Assembly: GCA_035048495.1 (NCBI GenBank)
Contig: CM068544.1
Coordinates: forward strand, 51,697,393-51,761,392
Source of the DNA: Euptelea pleiosperma
Lineage: Eukaryota; Streptophyta; Magnoliopsida; Ranunculales; Eupteleaceae
Direction: 5' to 3'
DNA: 64,000 nucleotides
Position 1 is the first letter of the stretch; every line of letters begins with the position of its first letter. The translations under genes and the position numbers were made by a program. Positions 9,780 to 21,800 of this stretch are shown piece by piece. The notes beneath the pieces are model-generated. The model was not told where the DNA came from. It did not search any database and saw only the letters and a list, made by a program, of their open reading frames with translations.

Positions 9780-12700
9780 ATGAACGACGCAGATGTCTCG
9801 AAGCAGATTCAACAGATGGTCAGATTCATCAGGCAGGAAGCCGAGGAGAAAGCTAACGAGATCGACATCTCTGCCGAGGAGGTAATCTAATTTGCCTTCC
9901 TTTACCCCCCTTGAAAGAATTTCCTGTGTTTTTTTTTACTAATTTACCAAGCATACTTTTTATCTCGAACACGAAACTGTATGCCTCCTATTTTCTTTAA
10001 TCTGAACTGAATTATTCACCTTTTATAAATTCTCCATTGTTTTTTCTTCTTTAATGAATGAATGAATTGCGAGCCTTGGAGGAATCCAAAGCTTTCATTA
10101 CAAATCCAAGTGAGGTTGGTTTGAAAATTTCAATAGAGTTCATAAAAATGAAAAAAAGAAAAAGAAAGAAAGATTAAGAAGAAAGAATGCGAAATATGAA
10201 ATACACAATAAATGTGATGCTCATAAAATAGATAAGACTTTCATACACATATATACCGCAGCACGTATAAAAATCCGACACGGGTGTTCCAGTAATGTCG
10301 CCTGAGTCACCATTTGAAACAAATATGATATGTGTTGCTTGGTATGATACGAATTATGATGTTGATGATGCTTTACTGAAATTGGTGATTTCACTTATAT
10401 GACGAAATCTATTCAATCGCGCCGGGGTGTGTGTTAGTAGATGGCTACCAAAGCTTCAAGACTATGTACAAATTTTGATAATGAGTAAGAAGAATGATTT
10501 TTTTTATAAGCTTTGTTGAAAACAACGAGAAGAGGTCGAGAAAACCTCCCATAGAGCCAGGAAGCAAAAACTGGAAACTCTAATACGCTGGTCTCCTCTA
10601 TACATCATGGTCTCTCATCTATACACACGGCCTTCATAAAATAAGCCTCAACACTCTTTGAACAACTTAGACCAAAGGTACATAGCTGCCTTGCCGCCAT
10701 GACTCAATGCTAACAATCTCCCTCCTCATCTTGAAACACCCTACGAATTTGTTTCTTTTCAAAGACACCGCACTACAACAAAGGGAAGAATGCTTGCTCC
10801 AAAGCCTCCTACTACAATGAGAAAAGGCTTGAATGGGCCAGCCACTGAAAATCTGTCTAATCGGTCTACACACCGAATAGAGTGAAAAAAAGTATTCCAC
10901 ACTTCTCCAGCTGTGTGGCAATGGATTAGGAGGTGATTCACTGTCTCCCCGTTGGCCCTTGCACATCAAATAATAGTCGCCAATGACCCTCCTTTATTTG
11001 ATCAAGTCGTTAATTGTAAGCATTCTCTCCAAAGCTGCACACCAAACCAAAAAAAATCAACTTTTGAGGGAACCTTAGCACCCCACACCACAGCCACTGG
11101 AAAGGGGGTACGCGGCCTCAAGTCCAAGCCTACATAAAACAAGCAAACAGAGGAGAACTTGTTTGGAGACCACATATGTGTGTCACTACACCAACCGTCA
11201 AAGGTGTATGCACTGACGAGCCATAGCAAATTGACAACTGAATCCACCTCCCAATCATAAATGTTACACATGACCCAAAGGTTCCATGAGTGCTCCATCC
11301 CCATCTCAACCAAAAAATCTCAAACAATACCATCTTTTTTTTCCGACAAACATAAGAGAAGTGGAAATATTTTTTTGAGTGTTCTATCATTGCAGCAAAC
11401 ATCCTCCCAAAATCTAACCCGATCCCCTTTCCTCACTTTGAATCATACATGCCCAGATAACATGCAGAAGACATTCATAATGCCTCTCCGTACGCTGCAC
11501 CCATAAAGGGTATCTAATTCCCTGCTTTCCCAACCCGAATGTGAGACACCATATTTCTCCCCAATAACACATCTCTAAATACTATCCGTCTCCTCCCCAA
11601 AATGACACAACCATTTCCCCAACAATGCCCCTTGCATGAGCTTTAGATTCTTCACTCCCATCCCTCCACATTGCTTGGAGGCAGCGGCGGAGCTAGGAAT
11701 TTGTTCGGGGGGGGGGGGAGTAGAACCGCACATGGTGTAAAAAACGGCCGTTATTTTTCCGTTATAACAAAAATAACAACTGTTATTTTCTGGAAAATTG
11801 TGGGAAAAATCAGCCGTTTTTTCCATTATTTTTTTGTTTTTGAAAATTTGAATTTCAGCGCCATTATTTTCGTTATACCGTTACAGTGGCCCCTTTTAAA
11901 CCTTGGAACCACCTACAATATGAGCCACGTGGCATATTCTTAGAGATTTCTGACCGTATGGATGTTTGGCGGAACCCTAGATGAACATATAGACTAAAAA
12001 TTAGCCTGATTAGTGATTTCTAAGCGTTGGATTAGAGTCGTTTTCATGGGTTAATTTTTAACCGTGGAATTTGAGCATTATTTGGGGTACAAATATCCAA
12101 TGGTTTGAAACCTTTAATGAGGAAGATTTTTGGTCTATAGGTCCACTTAGGTACTGCCCAAACATCCATACGGTCAGCGTCTCTAATAGGGGCACTAGAC
12201 TAAAACTGAAGGGGGGCACTAAGTTCAAATAAATAAAAAATTAGAAATTTTCTTTTTTGTGTTAAAGATTTTCAAAGTTGAGGGGGGCACGTGCCCCCCC
12301 CTCCCCTAGCCCCTTCCTGGCTCCGCCGCTGCTTGGAGGAGCACTCTCAATCCCAATTAACTAATGGGAACTTCGGAGAATTCGCATGCTCATTCCAAAG
12401 GAAACCCCTCATCATTTTTTCCAACCTCCTCACCACCTCCATAGGAATTGAAAAGAGAGAATGATAGTAGATATGGAGACTCAATAAAGTACTCTTAATC
12501 AACACCAACTAACCTCCTTTAGATAAGTACGCTGCCTTCCATGATGCCAGCTTTCTCTTGCATCTCTCCCAGATGGGGTCCCACAAAGCTTTGGACTGAT
12601 AGCTCACTCCCAATGGAAGACCGAGATAGGATGCAAGGAAATTGCTAACACCACATTCCAGTATGCTGGCTAACCCTGACAGGTCTTCCACCTCACCCAC

Positions 12701-15700
12701 TCCATCCACCTTGCTCTTAGACAAGTTGATCCATAATCTAGAAATCCTTTCAAAACAATATAACAATCTTTTTAAGAATAAGAAATTAGACCTCAATGCT
12801 CCCAAAAATAGGAGAGTATAGTTTGGCAAACTGAAGATGAGATATAGCTAGATCTCCTTCTCCTTCTCCTTCTCCTTCTAAATATTTCATATTATGGGTC
12901 TATCTTTAGCTAGACACATTTTATGGCGATGATTCCCCTTCTCCTAGTAAGAAAAATGATTACTGAAAACTTTAACATCGCCGTAAAATGTATCTGCAAT
13001 TACCAAAAATTTCAAAATTATACATGTGGGTACAGAAGAATGTCTTGAGATTTTGCACATTTTCTTTTTCAAAGTTTTAATGCGTCTTTTTGTGAGATAC
13101 TACTTTTAGATTTTTTAGGAAGATTGAAGGTCATCCATTGAAGCCTATATGATCAAATCCTGGTATAAATGATCTTTGATGATTGTCCGTGAAACGGTTT
13201 TCTTTCATCAGTATTTTAATGGTTGTTTTGTGCAAACTTCTGTAGATTTTTTAATACCATTTTTTTCTCTCTCCTTACAGGAATTCAACATTGAGAAACT
13301 TCAACTAGTCGAAGCTGAAAAGCGGAAGATTCGACAAGAGTATGAACGGAAGGCAAAGCAGGTTGAAGTTCGTAAAAAAATGTGAGTTATACATCCCTTT
13401 TCCTCTGTTTCCTGTCTTGGGTATCCATATCTGTTCTGTATTTATTTTTGCTGTTTATATATTTTTTTAGTTTTCTTGGATTTTTTTGGGGGGTTACTGA
13501 TGAAGAACTTGCCATGCAGTGAGTACTCAATGCAGCTGAATGCATCGCGTATTAAAGTTCTGCAAGCACAAGATGATGTGGTTAACTCAATGAAGGATAC
13601 TGCTAGCAAGGAGCTTCTTCACGTTTTGGATGACTCAAATGCATATAGCAAGCTTCTCAAAGACTTGATTGTTCAAGTACACACCATTCAGTGATCTGGT
13701 TCATTCTTTAATAATAAAGGAAATATCTGACGGACCTAAAGTTCATCTTCCTAAGTGACATCTACACTCATACCAGATACATCACCCACTGACTCATCAT
13801 TCCAAAACTGTATGGGGTTTAGGTTTATCAAGAATGATGGACCTTATGTCACTCATTTGTTTTTCTTTTAAAATCATTATTAGTTTTCTAATCTCCAAGT
13901 TCGAATTGCCCAAGCCAATTAAAAACTCGCCTTAAGAAGAAGGAAAATTCAGCCATCACCCATCTCTTGGTTAGACTTCCTTGCACCAATTGTACATAAC
14001 CAGCCAACCTGAATCGACTTAGCTGATATCTGAGTCGATCAGAAAGTTCTTAGACATCAGTTTCTGTTTTCCTGAGCATCTTCCACCATATGTTAGTGTA
14101 AGCTCCAAATACAATGGTTAAGTGAGTGTGAATCTGTTTCTTGCAATTTGCAGAGTTTACTACGTCTGAAAGAGCCATCAGTATTGCTGCGGTGCAGAGA
14201 GATTGATTGTGGGTTCGTTGAATCTGTTTTGGACAAAGCAAAGCAAGAGTATGCAGCAAAAGCCGAAGTTCACACACCTAAAGTTATTGTTGACAAAATC
14301 GTATATCTTCCACCACCTCCAAGGGATGAGGAGTCCCATGGCCTCTTTTGGTAATCTCCCCACCTACAATGTTATGGGAAAAATTCTATTTTTATTAAGT
14401 GATTATAGTCAAAAGGGTAAACATGTGAAGAGAAGATATATTATGCTCCCTAGGACTACTGAGGATGATCCATGCCACACCCCATACCATACACGAGGCC
14501 AATTGATTAATTTCTCTGAACCATTCAATAGGTGTCGTTCTTATTACTGGAGGATCTTATCCATCTGATTTATGGAGCCATTTTAGTTTCATTCCTATCA
14601 CTGCAAAAGTTTTAGCAGTAGATTGAAATGTTAACATCCTCCCTCGCTCTCAGGATTTAGCATGTTCTCAACTTCAGTTTGTTTGGAAGAGTCATTTTCC
14701 ACACATGCACCGGAGCAATGTTTCAACTGGCTGGTTTGCCGGGACACCAGTTCAGCTGGTTGGTCAAAAGGATGGCCTGTCTGGGTTTTCCCGGTTTTTT
14801 GCACACAAAATAACTAAAAATCAGATTTCTGGGTCAATGCTGACCTGGATTGTTTTGGGGACCAGTCACCGGCTCAACTGGCCGGGCCTGGCCAGGTCAG
14901 ACGGGGTTTAACAACACTGTACCAGAGTGTTCCTAGATTCCATGTCCAAAGATTTGAAACTCAGTGATCATTTTCTTTTTCCTGTTTTTTTTCAATGGTT
15001 TTAACAGCTCAGGAGGAGTCGTGTTGGCTTCACAAGATGGGAAGATAGTCTTTGAGAACACACTGGATGCAAGATTGGATGTCGTTTTTCGAAAGAAACT
15101 GCCCGAGGTATGTACGCACAAACACCTTGATATTGATTTAGATTTTTCCATTAAGAAAAAGAGAAGAAGATAAGCCTTGAACTGAAAGTCTCAAACCAGC
15201 ATGTCCTGAAGAAAAGGAAAATTAACCGAATGGGGAAATTTTTGTTAACACGCACAAATGAAAATAGTGAGGAAACATGTGATGGTGTCGGCACCATACA
15301 CTTTACACATGGCCTACTAACTCATGAATCCAGGCTATTCATCGGTGGGTGCAACTCGAAATCATTTCGGATGAATCGTTTGAGACTAAAACTTCAATGG
15401 CTAACAAATTTGACGTTGGAGGTCAGGAAAAAGGTCCATGCATTAAAGATTAGGTTCATCCAATTGGCATGTTTGGTGTTGTGGCCCATTTATGGCAATA
15501 TGTATGGTCTATGGAGGCTGGCATCATTGCTGGTACCACCATAAGTTTTAGAGTGTTATTGATTTTCTGGAAATAACAGTAATCGGTGTCTTGATCAATG
15601 CTTTAAGTTGCACGTCCGAGGTGTCAAAATGGTGACTCCAGCAAATCCAGACTAGAAACATTGGCAGCTTCCTCTGTATGTGTACAACTGTGTAGGGCAC

Positions 15701-16985
15701 GAGTGCACGACTATTTGAAAAAGAGGAAACCTAAGATACCTATCTTGTAGACTCGAGTACAGTCTAACAACAGCATAATGTGTATGTAATTGCAAGGACT
15801 TGGCATTCAATAGGTGCTACCTGAGTATATCTCTTATCCAAAAATTGGCTCAATGGGCATTCCTTAGATGCAAGGTTTCTTGTACCCTAATCCAGTTAAG
15901 GGTAGACTCAACTGATTTGGAGGGGAGTCCATCTTTTACAGGAGCTGAAATTGAAATGAAGCAGTCCAAAATGCTCAAAAGAGCAGGTTGAGGAGAACCT
16001 GTCTCCTTTGCACTCCACAACCAACCAAGATGTTATAGGCCCTGATGTGGTGAGGTCTGAACTGCCATACCTAAGAGCATCTCCAACCGGGAGTCTCTAT
16101 CTTCGTATTTGAAGCTTTTGCAAAATTCAACTCCAACCGGGCTCTATATCTCTATTCTTGGCTTCAAATATGAAGCCCTCTACTCTTTGGCTTAAAATAT
16201 AGAGACCTACTTTTTAACTTTTGAATTTCCATTTTTATCATTTTTATGTCATTTTGAAAAACTTTGATACCTTTTGTATCCTTTTGAAAAGCATCTACAT
16301 TTTACAAACAAATTTTAATTACCTTTTGTATCCTTTTTTAAATACTTTAAATACCTTATGACCTTTTTGGAAAAGATGTTTTTTTAAGTCAGGGCTGGTT
16401 GGAGTTCAACGTTTTTTAAAGGGTGTCTCTATCTTCAAATTTGAAGAAGATGCTTTTTTGAAGCCAAAATTTAAAGACACTAGTTGGAGATGCTCTAACC
16501 GATCCAAACAGACCCAATGTATATATATTTCATGAGCTAATATTTGTACAGCTATGTTCTCCAATAACATAGAGCTGTGTCAGCTAAATTGAGTTATGCA
16601 GGGGTCAATTTTTAATGATGTATATATAATAAAATTAAAAAATCATGGTGGAGATCCCATAGGTGGGAGCAATTGTATGGTGGACCTTGACCCCCTGCAT
16701 GTGTGCCAGGTTCGCATCACAAGTTGGGTGGATGACTTCAACTATTGACTATTGTTCCCCTAGCATCCTTGTATTTTATAACTGCAAGGACATGCTGGCC
16801 TGCTTTGCTGGGTCAGCACAAAATTCCAAAGAAAAAAAGAAACGAAAAGTTGATCTATGATTCTTGCGATAATGTTTAAAACTTAATTTATTGCTGATCA
16901 TCCCATGACATTTTCATTTTCTTTTTTCTGGTTTTCTCCATTCATGCAGATCCGAAAGCTCCTTTTTGGAAAGGTGGGTGCATGA
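9780..16985 (+). CDS. VHA-E: V-type proton ATPase subunit E
   Basis: Six exons (9780-9881, 13281-13381, 13520-13676, 14154-14350, 15008-15107, 16950-16985) join in frame to 230 residues, exactly the length of Arabidopsis VHA-E1. Subunit E forms, with subunit G, the peripheral stalk that links the V1 head to the membrane sector of the proton pump on tonoplast, Golgi and endosomes. Visible hallmarks are the N-terminus MNDADVSKQIQQMVRFIRQE, a long charged helix (residues 10-75), the block YSMQLNASRIKVLQAQDD, then RLKEPSVLLRCRE and the C-terminal SGGVVLASQDGKIVFENTLD; the protein ends RKLLFGKVGA. It is not part of a cluster. Intron 1 (3.4 kb) holds an antisense LINE relic and intron 5 a Harbinger MITE; all splice sites are intact. 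Identification is near certain from family knowledge. Confidence 0.97.
11682..12331. mobile_element. Non-autonomous hAT element with perfect 8-bp target duplication
   Basis: CTTGGAGG flanks the element at 11674-11681 and 12332-12339. Ends are CAGCGGCGGAGC and GCTCCGCCGCTG, a perfect 12-bp inverted repeat of the hAT type. Inside are a TTTAAA-family fragment (about 11735-11905) and a GFB copy (11913-12175). Subterminal G-tracts and C-tracts pair; near the right end sits GGGGGCACGTGCCCCC (12283-12298). Confidence 0.88.
11913..12175. repeat. GFB fold-back element nested in a hAT element
   Basis: The left G-box is intact (11926-11931). The right arm stops at 'ggtcagcgtctctaatagg' before the second G-box. 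It is the third layer of a nest: VHA-E intron, LINE, hAT, GFB. Confidence 0.7.
12852..12878. repeat. TCTCCT microsatellite
   Basis: Four to five units of 'ctcctt' follow the 5' end of the LINE relic. Confidence 0.75.
16075..16495. mobile_element. PIF/Harbinger-like MITE in VHA-E intron 5
   Basis: TAA flanks both sides (16072-16074, 16496-16498). The ends GAGCATCTCCAACC and AGTTGGAGATGCTC belong to the 'GAGCATCTCCAAC' MITE type found across angiosperms. It is 421 bp and non-coding. Confidence 0.82.
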
Positions 16986-18810
16986 TCTCAGACTGTCTGC
17001 CTCTCAAACTGTAGTAAAGATCAATAAAAATATCTGTAATAAGGATCAGCATTGTTCTTTACTTTAATGCATGATCAGATCTTGGACGGTTCTAACAGCT
17101 GGGGCTTCTTCCTTTTGCTACTAGGAGAATATCAAGGTTATTTAGAGTATGAATTTCTTTGTTTCAGCCGTGTACGAGGATTTGCTAATTTATGCATATC
17201 GTCAAGCAATAGCTTCTAGCTAGTTCAGTTGTGGATAAGATGGCTGTGCTCGAGTTCATGGGACGGCATCTTCAAATTTCACCCCCTACACGAAATTCCA
17301 CTCTACTCTGTCTCACTCAAGTGAATTGGTATCAAGAGCATTCCACCAGTTTTGGCGACTTTCACTTTCAACCCGATTCACAGCATACATGCCACTCTCC
17401 ATCCCACTCCCACCTCCGATCCAGCTCTGGAACAGCATCAGATGAAGGGCAGAAGTAGAAGATTCAGAAGAGGAGTCATTGCCAGATGCATCTTATATTG
17501 TGTTTCTAGTCTCTAATAGTGACTTGTTCTTGGTCTCTTGGTATCTTCTTTCTGGACCCGTTAATGTCGGAGCCACCTAATAAATGGTTCAAACTTCAAA
17601 CCCTGATGAAGACTTTTCCTTACCCCAGTGAAATAAAATTAATAAATGGTGCAAATCTGCTCACATATTCTTGAAGCTATTTCAATCCAACAGCACAAAC
17701 TCTCCTCGGATTGTGGATTTTTTTTCAACCCAATTGCCAAACATATTGCAAGCTGTCCAAGATTTAGGTCCTCCTTGGATGGTCAAGATTGACCGTAGAT
17801 GATTTTGGAGTTACGGCCCATGCGGTGTCTCACCTACCGATTATCTACACATCAACCAGGACAAAATTTACCGTTCTCTGATGGACATTCTCGAGTTTCG
17901 CGGCAATTTGTTTTTTGAACAACAGAGCACATTCCGCCCGTTTCTGAACCTACATTCTTGGAGGTGTTTTGTTGGGGTTCCAAGTAGCGGCACCAATTCG
18001 AACAGGAACCAAATATTGGGGGCAATTGGTGAAGCCCGGCTACATTTAAATCGAAGAAAAAAGTGGTTTTCCCTTGCACAATTTGAAAAGGATATGATCT
18101 GGTCCGCAGAAATTGCAGTCCTAAACCAGTGAGGCCATATCTTGGGACTAAAGATCAGGATTCAATAGTGAAATTCTAACCTGATGCTCTTACCTTGTGC
18201 TTATATAAATTAAGAGTTTTGAACCACGTCAGATTATCTTCATTCTTGCCCAGCCATAAAGTTCACTCTTGCAAGGCATGTTGAGTCTTCAATCTTCATG
18301 TTCCCTTCAATGAAAAAAGTCCCTTGGGTTCAGTCACTGTTGACTTGGCTGAGAGTTACCAAGGCATGCAAAAATTGGAGAAACCAGTTGAGTCAGGGCA
18401 TTTTGATCCTGAATCACCTAACAATTAGAAGTGGTACCTAAAAACTGCTTAACTTGGTTGGTCAAAAATAGATTAGACAACTTTTCCACCTATGTTTTGT
18501 GCAAGAAATCCGGTCTTAAAATGTGCAAGTATTCAATCCCCACCAATTGAAATCAAAGGCAATCTGATACTCGAAGAAGTCGTCAATTTATTGAAGTATA
18601 AAAAAAACATTTTCAAATGGCTCCACGAAACAAGGCATTATTAATTAATCTTACAACGTAAAGAAAAACGTATTAAAAACTCAAAATGGTGCAGATGCAA
18701 AATGCCCCTAGTATTAAGGGTTCCATTTATCTCAAATGCGCAAAGCCTTAGTTTCCTCAAGCACCAGTTGAAAAACTCAAAAAATGTGACAAACCCTTCA
18801 CAAACAGTTA
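16986..18810. other. Convergent intergenic region VHA-E / TIM21-like
   Basis: It holds the 3' UTRs of both neighbours. Open frames at 17231-17458 and 17881-18132 show no recognisable domain. No transposon with clear ends was found. Confidence 0.5.
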
Positions 18811-21800
18811 CTATGGACTGCCTTTCTCCAGCTTCTCCATCTCTTCACGGTGCTTTCTTTCTGCCTCCTCAAGTTCTCTTTCAGCATCCTCTTCTTCCTC
18901 CTTTTGGTCAAGAGCTTCAAATTCCTTCTCTGCTGCCATTGCTCTCACTATGGGATCTCTGAGTTCAGCTATTAACCCACCCCCAACGTTGTACTCTTCT
19001 TCATCCCCAATCAGGAATAACCGCTGATCGGGTCCTGTTCTCATGGGAATGTCAACTGCAAGTAGCTTCATGTCATACTGCACAGACAGAGAGCTCTCTT
19101 GGGTCATTAACATTAAACAAAATACTGTAACCTTCCTCCCTACCTAGAAAGCTAAAGGAAACATGGATAGGCAATCCAAGTAGCACAATTTTCCAAAATA
19201 GCTAAGGAAAAACCTTAAAATGACCAAAGTTTACACGAGAAGAGTTCTGAGTACTTTACGTTATTCCTTTTTAAGACAATGTTTACGAAGATATCTATGG
19301 TACCACCAATCAGCACCGATGACACGCGTACAAGTAGCACATGGGAAGAAGGGAGTGGGCATTGGCAGGGTGGCATTCAATTGGTTCCACTTGGGATCTC
19401 CAAGGTCAATAAGTCACCCAATTGAATTATACCATCCAATCCATCTCTTTTGGACAGTGAAAAAAAAACATTGCAAATGTCCAGAGAAACTTATATTCTG
19501 ATAGTGTCAATTTTTGACCTAAGACCTCCTTGGGCCAATTGAATGGTGGACCCACCACCTGCATATGCTTCATGTGGATCACTATGTAATAGACGGGACC
19601 CAGATTTCCTCTAATTTAAATTGACATTGGTACACATAAACTGGCACGCCACATGATCAGGGAAGCTTAAGATTCAGTAGAAAACCAGAAAGTGTCAAAG
19701 AACACAAGGGGAAATCAAGTGACAACTACCATAGAAAGTTAGAAACGATATGTAATTTTTTCGAAGATAGAAAATTCCAACATTTAATGAAGAGAGAAAT
19801 ACTAAAATATTGGATGGAACAAACCTGGGCCTTTTTCTTCTTGACTTCAACGCTTACAAGGCCTTTTCTTTCGGAGCCTCGTATAGGAAAAATGAGGAAA
19901 CACCGCTTGCTCCCGAGCTTCAGCTTGAAGTTCTTCAGCATAAGCCCACCTCCAGACATCACATATGCTCTCAAATCTGTTCCTGATAAAGGGGCACCCA
20001 TGACCTCAAGAATCCCTGCAGATGTGTTCAGCTTCCTCATGGCAATTCTATAAACCCTATCAGGATTGATAGTGAACCTCGAGCGGACATAAAGGCCCTT
20101 AAAATAACAAAAACAACACAAAACCTCAATATTCTGACAAGAAATCAGGACAGGAGCATCTAATCATCATAGAATTTTTCGATAAGTCATTTGGTCGCCA
20201 TAGTTAATCCAAATATATCGTAACAGAAAGAAATATAGTTCGAGTCATGCTAAACAGACAGATAATCAGGCCATGTGGCACATCACCATTCGGTGGTCCT
20301 AAGGTCACAACACCATAGGATGATGGTAACAAATCTGAACTAGTGCATTATCTAGAGAGTCAAAAGGAATAGATTCAGAAACAGATTGTCAATTGGAAGA
20401 TCGCAATAATGTGATCAGATGGATTTTGACTAAAGATATCTACTAGGTAAGAACCCATCAAATGATGGGTCCTGGCCACCTGCATGTGCTCCACATGTCC
20501 TGATATCCCACTTCCGATTCAGACATTAAATAAACCCTACCATCACAGCCAAAAACTTAAATATAGAATGCATCCCACTAGATCTTGTAAGGAGCACTTG
20601 CTGAGAGGAATAAATTTAAAAGTTCATGAGTAATGGGGAGGTTCAAGAATATTAAAATTGGGAAAATTCATGCATAAGATATAAATATTCCTTGTTCTTG
20701 TATTATGAAGTGTAATCATGGAAACTCATAAACATTAAACAACAGTTGTATAAGCAAGCCGGGCTTAGAATCTTAGCAAGGCACATGATGACCACATTGG
20801 TCCTAGGGGGCGAATAACTACCACTTGAGGGGATTTGATAAGATCATCATACTCCAAGAAACTTTGCACGTCCTTAGCCTAAGGGTTTGTGGACAACCAG
20901 TCACAAAATACGTTCATTTGCCCAAGACTGGTACGGACAAGCTTGATGCTAAACCTATCATTGTATCTTCTTGGGCAGGTTCCCACACAAAAGCACTGGG
21001 GTAATCCCAAAACGAACAATTACCTATTTCCTGCAATGATCTTGCATTTTTCCATTGTGAATGGGCTCTTTGTATACAGTCTTTCTTCGAGGGGAGCGTT
21101 GATGTGGGAGCACTCTACTACGATGGTCCGCCGCTACACCGAATAAGTGAAGATAGCCAGAGGAATATTTTTTTCACTATTTATAGTAAATTCCCATTTT
21201 ACTATTTATAGTAAATTCTCAAAATTACTACTTATAGTAAATTCTGATTTTTGCTATTTTTAGATGAGTTTCAGATTTACTAATCACTTTATTGGAGTTT
21301 TAAATTGCTTCAGGACTACTTGTTTGTTTTTAGGTTTGTTTTAGAGTTTTATTTGTTTAGAAATTGGTTATTTGAGTTGTAATAGGATTAGGATAGAGTT
21401 TGAGACTATTTTGAAGTCCAATAGGAGTAGTTTTGGACCCTTATAAATATAGGGCATGTGTAAAAAAGAAGCTGATAACTTGATTAATGAATTTGATATT
21501 TTCTCCTTTCGGAAATCTCTCTCGTGGTGCCAAATTACTCTATTTTGGTGCGAATCCAAGCTATTTCGGTGCGAAGCCGAAGGTCCTTTTCTCAAATTGC
21601 AGAACGGTTCTCCCGTCCTGCATCAAATTTAGTGTCAAAGCAAGTTCGAGATTCTTGATTGTGTTTCGAAAAGATGTCTCAGATTGATTCGCGATCTTTG
21701 GCAGCCGCATTAGTTAGGTTAAACTAAACGACCAGAGAAATCGTATGGAGCGCAAAATAGAGTCCATCGATTAGCATAATAATGCCATCGAGGACTTTAA

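Larger units (their letters stand above)
10498..12845 (-). mobile_element. 5'-truncated L1-type LINE, antisense in VHA-E intron 1
   Basis: On the minus strand, 12829-12509 encodes the RT C-terminal part of a plant L1 (INLSKSK, YLGLPLG, then WKAAYLSKGG). Near 10950-10750 the zf-RVT signature HLLIHCHTAGEVW appears. The element ends in a poly(A) run, seen as poly(T) near 10498-10507. Frames are broken and a hAT element (11682-12331) interrupts it, so it is dead. Confidence 0.8.

Noticed and set aside
15230..15544. 104-codon open frame in VHA-E intron 5
   Set aside because: No recognisable domain, and it lies wholly in an intron of a well-defined gene.
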